Part shown: positions 12,330 through 23,759 of the stretch, one piece after another | Layout: every line of letters starts with the position of its first letter | Numbering within the stretch: position 1 is the first letter of the stretch | From: Leguminivora glycinivorella | Taxonomy: Eukaryota > Arthropoda > Insecta > Lepidoptera > Tortricidae | DNA: 64,000 bases | Direction of reading: 5' to 3' | NCBI RefSeq assembly: GCF_023078275.1 | Contig: NC_062983.1 | Span: 6,007,001-6,071,000, forward strand | Program-made: the position numbers and the translations under genes | Notes under the pieces: generated by a model | Databases searched by the model: none | Told to the model about the DNA's origin: nothing | What the model saw: the letters and a program-made list of their open reading frames with translations, nothing else

Positions 12330-12574
12330 ATCGTATAAAGCCGCGTCCTAAGTTCGTAACGGGTAACGTTTATAAGTTTAGTTTATGCTAGAAGCACAAA
12401 CTGTCATTAGTTCTTTGAATAGTGAATTAAAGTGAAATAAAAATCTAATTAGATAAGTGATAAGCCTACAATGGTTTTAAAATTACACAGCTATGTCTAA
12501 AGTGAGTGAAATGTGTTGTGCAAAGTGCAATGTTTCTGTTTCAATATCGGATTATAACTTTGTTTAAAAATCCA
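12330..12574 (+). promoter_or_regulatory. Possible promoter and first exon, antisense to the LTR element
   Basis: A CpG-containing stretch holds cgtataaagccgcg (TATA-like), and about 240 nt later there is a strong splice donor, ccag|gttagt, at 12574/12575. A short ORF of 24 codons precedes the donor and includes a CCAKC cluster. If real, it would read toward the neighbouring LTR. Sequence signals only; no family is recognised. Confidence 0.2.
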
Positions 12575-12823
12575 GGTTAGTGACCTTAAACTTACAAAAC
12601 TTACTTCAAGATGAAACGTATCTTAGAAAACTATCAATAGCTTGATTGCCCCTTAGACTATTACGCAGTGGTTAATAAGAATAGACGAATGATACAAAAT
12701 TAACATAAAGTTTCAGCATGAAGGATAGCAAGTTCCCAAAAAGGATATCTCATTCACAGCAACACTTTGTGACAAAATGTCACTTGAATATGCTAACAAT
12801 TGGACATATTTAGGGTCTATTAC

Positions 12824-12841
12824 ATCCTGGTCACGGCACCA
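12824..12841 (-). other. Primer-binding site, tRNA-His type
   Basis: The minus strand reads TGGTGCCGTGACCAGGAT, starting 3 nt inside the LTR end. The first 12 bases complement the 3' end of animal tRNA-His (acceptor stem GCCGTGA pairing with TCACGGC, then A-CCA). This would prime minus-strand synthesis and supports the minus-strand orientation of the element. Confidence 0.75.
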
Positions 12842-12844
12842 CTT

Positions 12845-14990
12845 TATAACACCCCGCTACCCCTTAATTAATTACACCCTAAATTACCTAACTTAAGTCC
12901 AAATTGTTAGCCCTAATTAAAACAATACACTATTAAAAATTGGCCATTAAAACAAATACTGTGATCGTCTAGTAAGTGGTAGGACCCCATAGTTGTGCGT
13001 AGCAATCCAGATTCTTTTTACCTTTAGGAACTTGCTATTAGGGGTAAATTTAAGTTGATAAAACTAAGGCAGTAATATATTCACTTGAGGTATAATAAGC
13101 TGAGAGAGAACGTCATTTGTGAAAGAATTTAGTGCGTTGAGATAAAAGTGTGTGAGAATGGTAAAATTGTGTAAGGAATATAAATACAGGAAATATATTA
13201 AAAATAAATACAAGACATTATTTAAAATGGGGTTAATTGTTTCCGACCCACGAGTCCCTTATACGTAGGAATAATAGGTGTATAATATAATATAGCCTAT
13301 TATAAGGACCTCGCTCGAGCATATGTACAAACTAGGTTGCTGGTTCAATTTATGCTTTATCAAACATTGAACAAATGGGATCCTTAGAACAAAAGTAAAC
13401 TGATGTAAAGTGTCTTTGCTCTACTTAAAAATGTACTACCATAATAGTAGATATCAAATATTTAATCAAGGATCCTTTAATCCCGGTATAATTTTATATG
13501 TTTTGGGATGTTTCTGCAACCAAGTCCTCTAACGTCAGGATAGAAACTGCTCTGCCTACCCCTGGTCTATCAAGGAAACAGAATATCTATTTTGATACCC
13601 TTTATTGGGCCTATTCATTGACCTTCTTTTGATACTAAGACAAATACTTCATTGATCTAGCCTTTCGAATGACAAAACCCCAGACTCACACGCCATCCCA
13701 TATATATATTTTGATTCGGCCATAGCCATCGAAGGTTGTCCAAGATCACAAAATATAAATTCTATATGCGTGCAATTTCCCACGTTCCGAGTATAGTGGT
13801 CCGTTGCTTGACATCGTGTTTCACTAGTCAATGCTAGAATTGTTTGATCTCCCAGACAACGATATCGTTAACCATATTATGAAAATGGAATGATGATTCC
13901 AAAGTCTGCCAATCTCGAGGCCAGTGTCAATGATTCAACTTTTGTGAACAATCTTATTTTTATATCAATGATTCTCCTTGATAGCGACAGGATCCTAACA
14001 TCCATAGATGTCCTATGCCTCCCTAGTATTTAGTATTAGTATTAATTCCCACAAGTTATCCTTTAACTCTAATAAAGTTTACATGTTATGAACAATAAAT
14101 AAAGTTATTAATCCTACTTTCATTGATATAGCAAAATTATCTTACTTAAAGATGAGACAAAAGTATGAAAATCCTTCTAATCACCCAAAGAGATTCTAGC
14201 TAATAGAATGTGTATGTACATAAAGTAAATATGTGTAATATTTTATGTATCTAAATAGTAGTCATATTAGAGATACTCAGATCCGAATTTTAATTAATAA
14301 TATTCCAAATTAACCGTTAGTGTTAATTGTATGTAATAAATAAATTGAAATTTGAACGACTTAAAATAATTACCACATAAATATAACATTCATGAATATC
14401 TTGTTCATATGAAATGAATAAGTACCACTATTTAAAATTATCACCTTCAGAAAATAGCACTAATCTAAAATTACAAATATAAACACATTCAAAATAAACA
14501 ATTTGGACACTTACTGGTAGTCTTCAAGTCTACTTTACCAAGATACCTTCTCGCCAGTCTCCAACCTCTCAATCTTGTATCTTAAACTCCTGATGTCAAC
14601 ACCTCAACGTTCCCTCGCCGAATGCCCTCTCTGACGCTGCGCTCTGAGTTTTATTGTCCCGATTTTAACGCATGCGCTGTGTTGTTTTATGGCTAACAAT
14701 GTCTGATTTCGCCAGTTGTGCCTAAAACGCCTAATGTGCCGGACTTGCCTATTGTGCCTAAAACGCCTATTGTGCCGATTTCGCCTATTGTGCCTAAAAC
14801 GCCTATTGTGCCGGTTTTAATTCCGAGAATTTCTATTTTTAATTTGTTGGAATTCCATTTCGTATGTAAGTTGTTTTCGTTTTATTTATTTGCAATTTTT
14901 AAGTTTTTATCTCTGTATGCATTTGTTTCTAAGCATAATTATTATAGATATATCTTATGATTTGAACCGAGGACTGTGTGGTCCGTTACA
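12845..14990 (-). repeat. LTR (upstream LTR in element sense)
   Basis: Matches 3591-5736 and, on the minus strand, precedes the primer-binding site, so it is the 5' LTR. It begins at the target duplication GTAG (14991-14994). Transcription of the element would start within it on the minus strand. Confidence 0.88.
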
Positions 14991-14996
14991 GTAGTC

Positions 14997-15053
14997 ACAA
15001 AGAGATGTATCTATTTTTTCACCTTATTGCTTATTGTGGATACATCTCTTTGT
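14997..15053. repeat. Perfect 15-bp inverted repeat, 27-nt loop
   Basis: Arms acaaagagatgtatc (14997-15011) and gatacatctctttgt (15039-15053). It starts 2 bases beyond the 3' target duplication of the LTR element. The function is unknown. It could be a small MITE relic or a preferred insertion neighbourhood. Confidence 0.7.
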
Positions 15054-15122
15054 AGTCGTACCGTACATATTATGTAAAGTTGTAGACTTTACAAATATGG
15101 ATCTACAGTAACATGTACTTAC

Positions 15123-15696
15123 AAGTCTATTATAGGATACGCCCTAAATTGCTACGGATTAACTTTTAAAACTGCCATAAGTAAAATTGAAAAACTACAG
15201 TTAAGATTTTTAAAACTTCTAGTCAACAGAAAGACTAAAAATAAATGTAAGTCAGATTATAATCAGTTATTTAAGATATGTAAGATTCTACCAGTAAGCC
15301 TTAAGCATAAATTTACATTAGCACTTAGTCACCATGGAAGTCATGATCATAGTTTATCACTTGTAAATTATACATACGGCACCAGATCAGTAACTGCAGG
15401 CAAGTACAATGTGCCAAGAGTGACTAACCACTATGGTGATAGGTGTCTGGCTAAACGTCTACCCTACATCTTAAACAGTCTGCCTGCAGATATCAGGTCG
15501 GAGGCCAATAGAAATATATTCAAAAGAAGACTATTTAAGTTTCTAATTGATACTTTGTAAGTGTTATTTTATTCTTAGTTATTAGCGAACAGACTCTGAT
15601 CCCACAGTCAAACTGTGTAAACCGTTTTGTGGGACACGTGTTACTGCATAAATGTACCTTTTTCTGATAATAAATAAAAAAAAAAAAAAAAAAAAA
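15123..15696 (+). pseudogene. 5'-truncated LINE: RT C-terminus, 3' UTR and poly(A)
   Basis: An open frame without a start runs from about 15123 to the stop at 15558-15560 (about 145 residues). It ends in a pattern common to CR1/Jockey-type LINE polyproteins: a basic Tyr-rich stretch, then RVTNHYGDRCLAKRLPYLLN followed by SLPADIR. A ~115-bp 3' UTR follows, with an AATAAA-like signal fused to a run of about 22 A (15675-15696). The loss of everything upstream of the C-terminal region is the usual outcome of target-primed reverse transcription. The frame is intact, so the copy may be fairly young. The clade call is tentative. Confidence 0.75.
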
Positions 15697-15699
15697 GGT

Positions 15700-16047
15700 T
15701 TTTAGAACCAATTAATAACATAAATAAGATCGCGGTTTCGTTGATTTCGAGCAGTTTCAAACTAATTTACACCCGCTGTCATTAATAATATCTGCGTGGA
15801 CAGCCACACTTCCCCTATATTCCGAATTAGCCAGTTAATAGCAAACGTTTAGCTCATCAGATTTAGGGTTAAATAAGTTTAACCCCCCGTCTGCAATTGC
15901 GACTTACGTGTGTTGAACTTGCCAGACATGGGTATTAACCAGTGGCCTATTTGACAACAACAGTGACAATTGTCGCCCGACACTGACAGTGACACTTCAC
16001 CATTCATTGCCTGTTCAACAAGGAAATATTGACGCTGAGTAACAATG
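15700..16047. other. Intergenic, nothing recognised
   Basis: No feature beyond a chance 61-residue minus-strand ORF that runs into the hairpin that follows. Confidence 0.5.
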
Positions 16048-16185
16048 TATACTCTGTCAAACAAGTCTGTCAGTAAATAAGAACAAAGAAAACTATATGC
16101 ATCCTTTTCTTTATGGTGCTAGAAATAAAGATACCTATAGTTTTCTTTGTTCTTATTTACTGACAGACTTGTTTGACAGAGTATA
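16048..16185. repeat. Hairpin with perfect 50-bp arms
   Basis: 16048-16097 and 16136-16185 are exact reverse complements, separated by a 38-nt loop. Arm identity over 50 bp means the structure is very recent or is kept by a mechanism such as template switching. A single-step snap-back, a young foldback element or a hairpin RNA precursor are all possible. No ORF. Confidence 0.9.
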
Positions 16186-16956
16186 ACTTACCAACTCAGA
16201 AATAGGCACAGGAGCAGTTCCCGAAAACTTTGTACATAGCCACGTCAGCAAATTTTAATTGATCCTATTTTGTTACCAACATTTAGTGATATAAGTCGAC
16301 TTCCGTAAGATATATACCGGATAATTGTTATAATTAAGAAAATATAGATACTAGAGAACCTTAATGACCAAATAAAACTTACTAAAATCTCAATTCATGA
16401 AATAAATCTTGGTAACAAAAAAGGAATAATAAAAACAAATTAACTTTTTCCTTAATTTTTGTACCTACAAACTTTTCGAGAACTGCTGACAGAATTATTA
16501 GTGTCAAGTGTCAATGTCACTGTGGTGAATACCTACCACAGCCTAACACGACATATGCTAACGGGCAAGATTAAAAAAAAATCTGATGTCAATGTCGAAA
16601 TAGCTTATTTTATTTACCGCTTGTTTACAATCCGACGCTCACAAAATATTTTCCAGCAAATAAGGACGGTTTCATAAAAGCGCGATTTTTCAACCGTTGC
16701 ATAAAGGCTGAATGTGAACTTGGCTGCATTAAGGAAGCCTCAAGAAACTGAACTCAAAGAGATTCAGTTCATTACCGCTGAGCATAGGGATGGGACACAT
16801 GCCGTTATCGATAATTTTAATTTATTTTTAATCGACTCTTAAATTCAGTAATTAAAGAATTTTCAATTTATTTTTTAAATGAAACTGAAATTTATTTACG
16901 TACAAACTTAAAATATTCATCATAAGTACAGCTAATCTTAAGTAGGTTAGGTATAC
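16186..16956. other. Intergenic, nothing recognised
   Basis: AT-rich sequence with no repeat that I can place. A 72-residue ORF at 16459 has no recognisable features. Confidence 0.5.
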
Positions 16957-17048
16957 GAATTATTCCCGCAAATAATTGATTTTATACAATACAATACAAA
17001 TTCTTTATTGTATATAACAAGAATTATTCCCGCAATTAATTGATTTTA
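16957..17048 (-). mobile_element. LINE-tail micro-insertion with 28-bp target duplication
   Basis: A direct repeat of 28 bp with one mismatch (16957-16984 and 17021-17048, beginning gaattattcccgcaa) encloses only 36 bp. On the minus strand this insert carries AATAAAGAATTTGTATTGTA plus a TTGTA-type repeat, the usual tail of lepidopteran LINEs. This is a nearly aborted LINE insertion that left just the tail. Confidence 0.75.
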
Positions 17049-18110
17049 TTTGAATAGATTTTTTTTATGATGCATAACAGACTCATTCTAATTTCAATTT
17101 CCAAACAGGATATGGATAGGATAGGTACTTACGTTCGAAACATACAGTGTTATTAATTTTGACTTCAATCTAATCGATAACATTTATTTATTATTTTTTG
17201 CCAAAAGTATCCTTCCTCCACAAAAACTCCTTTGTCACTCAAATTCCTGTCACCAAAACGGTGCTGTAAACGTGAAAAAATCGATCACACACACTAAAAA
17301 AAAACTTTAACTCAAACTATCATCGTCGAGCCTCCAAGGCCGAACCGAGAAAAAAATATTCCCTCTCAAGTCCCCCCTCCCCCCACTGGGTGGACTTGGG
17401 CAAAAAGAATGAATGGACCCCCCCTTGGCAACCGAGCGGTATAATTCGTACTTAGGAAGCGGTAAGGAGTTGACATGGAACTGTTTTTAAGTTAGTTTTG
17501 ATGGTTTAAGATATTTTAAAGTGGCCGTGAGTGTAAATATGAGTTATGAGTGAAGATTGAGTTAAGAAATGACCTTTTATTGTCTCATTGTTGCGTTCTC
17601 AATCACAGCGGCATGGGATTAGTAAAATTGTCTATTGCTTTTTGTATACTTAACTGATGCAAACTTTCTTACTAGCCTAATTCCTATAGTTATGTACTTA
17701 TAGATACAAAGTTTTTTGAGGGTCTAAAAAGAGAAGTATTTATCTGGGTACAGTTATATCTATGCAATCAGACTTTTATTTTAAAACAAAGATTGTCTCT
17801 CTTTAGCTATTAGTACATGTACGTATGCCCATCAGACATTTTTATTGACTTCCATCCTGTTATAAAAGAGCGGGGTCTTCTGACACAGGTATTTTATACT
17901 TAATGGAAGACTCCAACCTATATAAATTGTTACCCCTACATTGTTTTATTCATAAAATATTTTTCATTTTATTTTTCAACCCACTTTTACCGGTATCGAA
18001 ATGCTTTTCTCACTATAGGTATATTTCGTTTACACATTTTCTCAATAACTATAGGTATATTTCCTTATAGTATTTTATAAGTATATCTAACAACAATAAC
18101 TTACTTACTA
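17049..18110. other. Intergenic, nothing recognised
   Basis: AT-rich sequence. Short C-runs at 17376-17388 and 17420-17426 are the only unusual composition. Confidence 0.5.
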
Positions 18111-18495
18111 GTGCTTGAAAATTGCCAGGCAAGTCCATCGTAGATCGTAGGTATTTTACCTACTTGCCGTAGGCCGTTACTGAGAATGTGCTTCAAATGT
18201 TTGTGCTTGTTTTAGTTGGATGGAAGTTTATTTTCATTAAAATGTTGTTTTAAATTAGAAAAATACATATTATAAGTACCTATATTTCCTCATAAGTAAT
18301 GACGGTATATCTCTTAGTACAGCAATAGCAATAACCATTTCAACGCAGTTTGCCTCACAAGTGCTTGAAACTTGCCCGGGCAAGTCCATCGTACTTACGA
18401 GTACTTGCCGTAGGCCGTAACTGAGAATGTGCTTCAAATAGGAAGTCGAATGAAGCACTTATTTTAGTTGGATGGAAGTTTTTTTTTCATTAAAA
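18111..18495 (+). repeat. Diverged direct duplication, period 250 bp
   Basis: Copies at 18111-18242 and 18361-18495 share gtgcttgaaa, ggcaagtccatcgta, acttgccgtaggccgt and gttggatggaagttt. Copy differences are frequent. Probably two units of an interspersed or tandem repeat; not coding. Confidence 0.75.
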
Positions 18496-19881
18496 ATTTA
18501 CGTCATATTTTTTCGTTTCCTATAAAGTTGAGCGATAATGATATTCAATGGATGCTCTATTCCTTTACAGTTATTCTAGTTTAGGTTTTCAGATTTTTGT
18601 TGCATGTAAACAAACATATTTAACAATTTTAAGATATGTATTAGTTACTCGACAACGGCAAATCAAGACGGGTTGTGACTTTTACCAATGTTCGTACGTT
18701 TGTAAGCTCATATATTTTCACATTTTTTTATCGATACTAGGTACATACCTATAGGATACATATAAGTACGTACGTAATCACCTAAGGCACCTACCTAATA
18801 CCTATAGTAGGTTAACGAAAGATGCCACGGATTTTTTGTAAATTTTGCGTTCATACAAGTCTCACACCCCTTGAAAATAAGAAACAAAAATAAATCCCAA
18901 TATGCTCTATTTTAACGTTACCAACAAGCTATTTCTCTAATTGTCACAGCAAATACATAATGAAGTCGCTCGTCTCCTAAATGAATGAGTCCTGAAGACG
19001 TACGTATAATTTCCACCCCCGCCAATCTTACCGTTACTCTAGTCTCGTAGTGCACACAGTTTTATTCGCAGCCTGCGTTTTAGGGTTCCGTAGGATAACA
19101 ATACTTGAAGATTTTTGCTATGGAGTTTGCGTTTTTAATGTGATATTACGTGTTGATGTCCACTATTTAAGTATTTGAGTTTGCTATAATATAGGTACTA
19201 TTGTACACCATATAGTACACGTATTTGTAAACTTTATTGCAAATAGGTCCATAAATCCCTGCTATCGTTGATGTTATGTTTAGACGATTGTTTGGATAGG
19301 TAGTAAATTACAAATTAATAAATTTAAAATACTCTTGTATAACGACTAGTTTTATTGTATTAATAATGTTTGTTAGTATTGCTAAAATATGCTAAACGCT
19401 AAAACGCTAATAGTCTACTACTACATAGTCATACCTATAGATTAGTATAAAAACCACGATTGTGTGTAATACTTTTATACATATAATACAGTGAAACTTG
19501 ACTTCCGATCTCTATAAATAAGAAACTCAATAGTGTTTCAGTTATAAGTAGTAAATATTACTTTACAAAGTATTGTAAAATTCACAGTCTCAGCTCAAAC
19601 GACTTCTTACAGTGAAAAATACGGGGAACCCTCCACATCGCAAGATCCTCGCATTTCCCTCAGTTTCGCCATTTTAATAGGACGGCCGGGAGTCTCGGAA
19701 TCGATGCCGAGGATAGTTAAAGAGCTGCGTAACCACGCTTAATGAACTCCTTTATTTGCGTAAGCGACTTGCGGAGACGGTTTACTGCTTACGTATTACT
19801 ATAGTTTCTCATTGTTTTAGGTACTTTTTTTTCATATAGTACTTGAGCATCTTAGAGTAGTTTTTTTTATACCGTTACTTG
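18496..19881. other. Intergenic, nothing recognised
   Basis: AT-rich sequence. A fragment near 19081 (tagggttccgta) resembles a widespread lepidopteran repeat end, but it is too short to call. Confidence 0.5.
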
Positions 19882-20075
19882 GTGGTAAACAAGGATACGG
19901 CCCGTCTGATGGTAAAAGCGGTCATTGGTCATATGAACAATACAATACAAATACTCTTTATTGCACAACTTGAAAAAATACAACAATACAAAACAAGGAA
20001 GCAATACGAACAAAGTTGAAAAACAGGCGGTCTTATCGCTAAAGAGCGATTTCTTCCAGACAACCTTAAGGTAGC
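19882..20075 (-). mobile_element. Two LINE 3' tails, minus strand
   Basis: 19882-19930, reverse-complemented, is a tail of the type accgcttttaccatcagacg. 19937-20075, reverse-complemented, reads gtctggaagaaatcgctctt, then a gcgataag motif, then aataaagag and a ttgtattgtatt repeat. The second matches the plus-strand tail at 44466-44611. Both are 5'-truncated to the 3' UTR only. Confidence 0.7.
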
Positions 20076-20210
20076 GGAAATGAACGTTGATAAACGTTAG
20101 AGTTCTCGATTTATTTTTGTTTAGCGAGCGAGGCTATTATGATTAATTTTTGAACATGTTAATATTCATTTAAGTAAGAGTTTTGAATGATTCACGGTTA
20201 TTTTCATTAG

Positions 20211-20328
20211 ACTTATATTGACCGGGCACGGTTTTCCGTGATCATGATGCATGCAACTGCGTCGAAATATCGGGAGCTCGACAAAAATCAAAAAGGTAAT
20301 CACGGTCTATATCCCGGTCAATATAAGT
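20211..20328. mobile_element. MITE with 16-bp perfect TIRs
   Basis: Terminal repeats acttatattgaccggg at 20211-20226 and its complement at 20313-20328. A second inner inverted pair (cgtgatca near 20236 and gtaatcacgg near 20297) continues the palindrome. The centre includes cgtcgaaatatcgggag. Non-coding. Confidence 0.8.
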
Positions 20329-20525
20329 TCATTTAAGTATACTGAATACTGGCCATATCATAATAATTATTGACTAAAAAACAATAACTAAAGCCTCCCA
20401 TCGCCTCCCTACTATAAAATCGCAACTTACTTATATCACCACAAAATCAAATACTGTCCTGTTGACGGATGTAGTTAGATGTATCCTACCGACTGCGCCA
20501 ACACGCGTGTCCACGCGCTCTAAGA

Positions 20526-20655
20526 CCGTTTTCACATTATCCGATCCGATATCGGATGTCGGAAGGATTTCAATAGAAAAAAATCAAGATGGCACCTGTA
20601 ATGTATGGGATATCGGTCCGACATCCGATATCGGATTGGATAATGTGAAACGCAC
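20526..20655. mobile_element. MITE, ATCCGATATCGGAT family, copy 1
   Basis: Long imperfect TIRs begin cgttttcacattatccgat and are built from repeated tatcggatgtcgga blocks. A diverged second copy is at 39342-39474. The 89-residue ORF spanning it is incidental. Confidence 0.85.
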
Positions 20656-20824
20656 TTACCTCAAAAAGTATCTCAAGTTCTTCTTATTTCCTCTGGATCA
20701 GTGCCTACATCGGTCGTCAACAGTCCAATAAATTAAACGCATTTAGATATAAACTTTTTGTACACCCTAAGGCACCAAACTATCAAACTAAGTATTTTTA
20801 TTTAACACAAAATACCAAAAAATA

Positions 20825-21151
20825 GCGCGCTGGTAGCCTAGCGGTAAGTACGTGCGACTTTCATTCCGGAGGTCGCGGGTTCAAACCCTGGCTCGCACCA
20901 ATGAGTTTTTCGGAATTTATGTGCGAAATGTCATTTGATATTTGCCAGTCGCTTTTCAGTGAAGGAAAACACCGTGAGGAAACCGGACTAATTCCAATAA
21001 GGTCTAGTTTACCCTTCGGGTTGGAAGGTCAGATGGCAGTCGCTTTCGTAAAACTAGTGCCTACGCCAAATCTTGGAATTAGTTGTCAAAGCGGACCCCA
21101 GACTCCCATGAGCCGTGGCAAATGCCGGGATAACGTAAGGAGGATGATGAT
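20825..21151 (+). mobile_element. tRNA-derived lepidopteran SINE, full length
   Basis: Same family as 896-1219, with the A-box region near 20838, the B box gggttcaaaccc near 20877 and the conserved body. It is flanked by a 16-bp duplication with one mismatch (20809-20824 and 21152-21167). The 103- and 89-residue ORFs over it are not genes. Confidence 0.9.
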
Positions 21152-21167
21152 AAAATGCCAAAAAATA

Positions 21168-22700
21168 CAACCCTCGACCATTTTTACTTCGCACTTCGCC
21201 GCACAAGTTTAAGAAAAGAGTCCTCTGCGTATTAATCACCGTATTGTGGCCATGGCCAGACAGACCAGGGGGGGAGAGAGGGGGAGGAAATAAAAAAAAT
21301 ACCCTTAACTTGCATACACGCATAAGTAGCGTGCTGCGGGCAAACTATGAAAGTACGGGCTTGGACTTTTCTCAAACGCCCAGACCAACCAGTCGAAACG
21401 ATCGATCAACCAGTTGAACTTTCATGTTTTTCAAGCAACAGGGCCTAGTTATTTTGTAGGTATCCCTTTATTGAAATGAGACAAATCGAAATGATAGATT
21501 AATACAAACGATCGGGCTAGACGTGTTTATGAATAGGAACAGCATGGCCTATAGAACTTTGTTAATATGAATTTATATAAATTTTAATTATAATACCTAA
21601 TTATTTATCACAAATAAAATTTTAGTAACCATAATCCGGCCATTCCATGCTTAAAGATTCCTTATGCTTCAAATGCAATGTCATACCTGAAATTCTACAG
21701 CAATTCTCAAAAAGGTATTTATTGCACAATAATCATATCACACTCATAAGGACCATGTAAGCATACCGCCAGAAATACTGTCAGCTTGTTAAAACAAGTC
21801 TTTAACTTCAGATAGGTATAGCTTTTAAAAATCATATTTTAAAAAATCTAAATTTTTCTTTCAAAACGTTATTTTTTACAAGCAAAATGGTTTTTTTCTT
21901 TCAGCCTTTTCCCGAACTGCCCACATCTCATTCACCGCCACAACCCTCAAGATGCACCGAAGGGGACCACTGCTATACAAACTTGCAACAGATAAAGGGC
22001 CTCAAGTACCCCCCAAAAGGGGTAAGACACCCCCCAAGAGAAGCAAAAAGGAAAGGGACGGCGATGGATTGTAAACTAACGATTTGGTGAAAGTGCGCGT
22101 TTTCTGAGGCATTTTTTATTGTTGGATCATGCATTCATTCCGGAAGTTCATTGTAAATTCATTTTAATAATGTAATAAATCAGCTATTTTTAGTTTTAAG
22201 TGTCTTTTAAAACTCGTCATATATTTTAATTATAAATGGATACACTATGTAAGAAAATATTTCGATTGGAACAACTAAAATAAAAACGTTACTACGAATC
22301 TAATTTTAAGTGTCAGTGTATGTGTGGTCTTTGATTTCTTCAATTCAGTAATTGATATAACCACTAAAATTGCTTGCCCAACAACTTACAACAATTAAAA
22401 AAAAACCTCGCGCGTCTATTGTCTCTGCCCACCTCAAATTGAAGGAAAGAATGCTCTGTTTCCCACACTAGGGCAATATTGTATTACTCTTATTGTCTCC
22501 CATTGTTCCATAATCTTACCGCGAAGGAGTCGTTTTCAGGTACAGTGCAGTAAAATAAACAAAGGTTTGCATTACATTACTTTGCACTGATGAAGATAAA
22601 ATTGCAGATAGCAAATTAAAGAGTAATTTTCGCTACGCCGCATCATCGTGTAGGAGATACAGCCAAAGTTTTTTTTTGTGTAGACTATTTTTGTATTTTA
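21168..22700. other. Intergenic, nothing recognised
   Basis: AT-rich sequence with a purine run (ggggggagagaggggga) near 21270. A 67-residue ORF at 21887 shows no motif. Confidence 0.5.
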
Positions 22701-22815
22701 TGCCATGTTTGGGAAAATCACTATTAAATGCCTCATCATGAAGGCTTTTCCCGGCTTCTTATCACTATTCGGCTACCTCTTACTTCCCGGCGTCTGCAGT
22801 TATGTACCTCCTATT
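22701..22815 (+). repeat. Interspersed repeat (gtttgggaaaatcactat type), copy 1
   Basis: Shares the order of motifs gtttg-gaaaa-cactat, atgcctc and ttcccggc with 29417-29535. This is a common arrangement in lepidopteran dispersed repeats. The 70-residue ORF here follows the repeat. Confidence 0.5.
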
Positions 22816-23568
22816 ACTGAAATTTGTCGTTATGACAAATATAAATGGTTCTTTAGTTATCTATTCAGTTATTATTATATTATACCAATTTTAAATCCAA
22901 TCAGTTTGCAATTATAAATGAGAATTACCATTCAGTATCCTGTTGGGATAAATTATAGGAAAACCACGACATTTTAGGTTTAAGATAAATTAAACTAGCT
23001 TCAGGATAATTTTGCAACAGTCTTATATTAAAACAATTATTAATAGTATATTTTCAACTATCAGGGTTTACAAATTCCACAGTAAGTTCCTCATGTATTT
23101 TCCATTCCTATTTTAAGCTCATACATAAGTGGGAAAATAATTCCTTATTATTTTAATCAATTTTCCATCGTGCGGGAATTTACCTAATATTATATACAGT
23201 AATAACTAGCAGATAGTAGTGATTTTGAAATTTATTGTTAGTAGTACTATGCTATGCAACATTGCATTTTCTGATATCAAGTTTAGTGTCTCTTTACTAA
23301 AATTACTTTTTAAAATTAAACTGTTTACAACGAACCCAAATATTTTTTGTGCTTCAATTATTTTATTTTTTTATTTTTATTTTCAAATACGTTACACAGT
23401 AGTTCAATGATTTTCAAGTAATTTTTCAGTGCTTCAATATCCTAAGTCAAATCCACACCACAGTCAATTTCTGTTTGGCAAAATTAGGCCTAAGATTTTT
23501 CACAAAAGGTACAAGTTACCTTATTATGTTACAGTATGTCAAAGTGACCCTTCAGGTATTTCAGTATC
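22816..23568. other. Intergenic, nothing recognised
   Basis: Very AT-rich. No feature that I can support. Confidence 0.5.
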
Positions 23569-23612
23569 ATGGGCGGCGCTGATTGCTTACCATCCGGAGA
23601 GATATCTGCTTG
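23569..23612 (+). repeat. LINE 3'-tail fragment
   Basis: atgggcggcgctgattgctt followed by accatc matches the tail at 46216. It is interrupted by the MITE that follows and seems to resume at about 23733 with ctgctcgtttcc and an A-run. Confidence 0.6.
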
Positions 23613-23727
23613 CCATGACGTGCTAAACCCGTTCAGTTTAGGTTGAGAGGGAGGGACGGAGCTATGTAACTGCTATAGCTGTGTCCCTTTCTCTCAACCT
23701 AAACTGAACGTCTTTAGTACGTCATGG
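23613..23727. mobile_element. Palindromic MITE in a LINE tail
   Basis: Arms of about 38 bp with a few mismatches: ccatgacgtgctaaac at the left, its counterpart at the right ending 23727, and a shared inner block cagtttaggttgagag. It splits the LINE tail, so it inserted after the LINE did. Confidence 0.75.
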
Positions 23728-23759
23728 TAACCCCCCTGCTCGTTTCCGTCCGTATAAAA

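Larger units (their letters stand above)
3591..14990 (-). mobile_element. LTR retrotransposon, complete but non-coding (LARD-like)
   Basis: Two direct repeats of 2,146 bp (3591-5736 and 12845-14990) bound an 11.4-kb unit flanked by the 4-bp duplication GTAG (3587-3590 and 14991-14994). Read on the minus strand, the LTR begins TGTAAC and ends GTTATA. A primer-binding site lies 3 nt after the upstream LTR, and a polypurine tract abuts the downstream LTR. The two LTRs have the same length and I saw no difference in the stretches compared, so insertion looks recent. The 7,108-bp interior has no ORF above 90 codons and no gag, protease, RT or integrase that I can see. It must have moved using proteins from another element. 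It also carries older TE fragments and an antisense gene-like unit. Superfamily unassigned: both Gypsy and BEL/Pao can give 4-bp duplications. Confidence 0.85.

Noticed and set aside
3591..14990. Segmental or assembly duplication instead of LTRs
   Set aside because: The GTAG duplication lies only at the outer edges. The primer-binding site and polypurine tract sit exactly at the inner edges, as in an LTR element.
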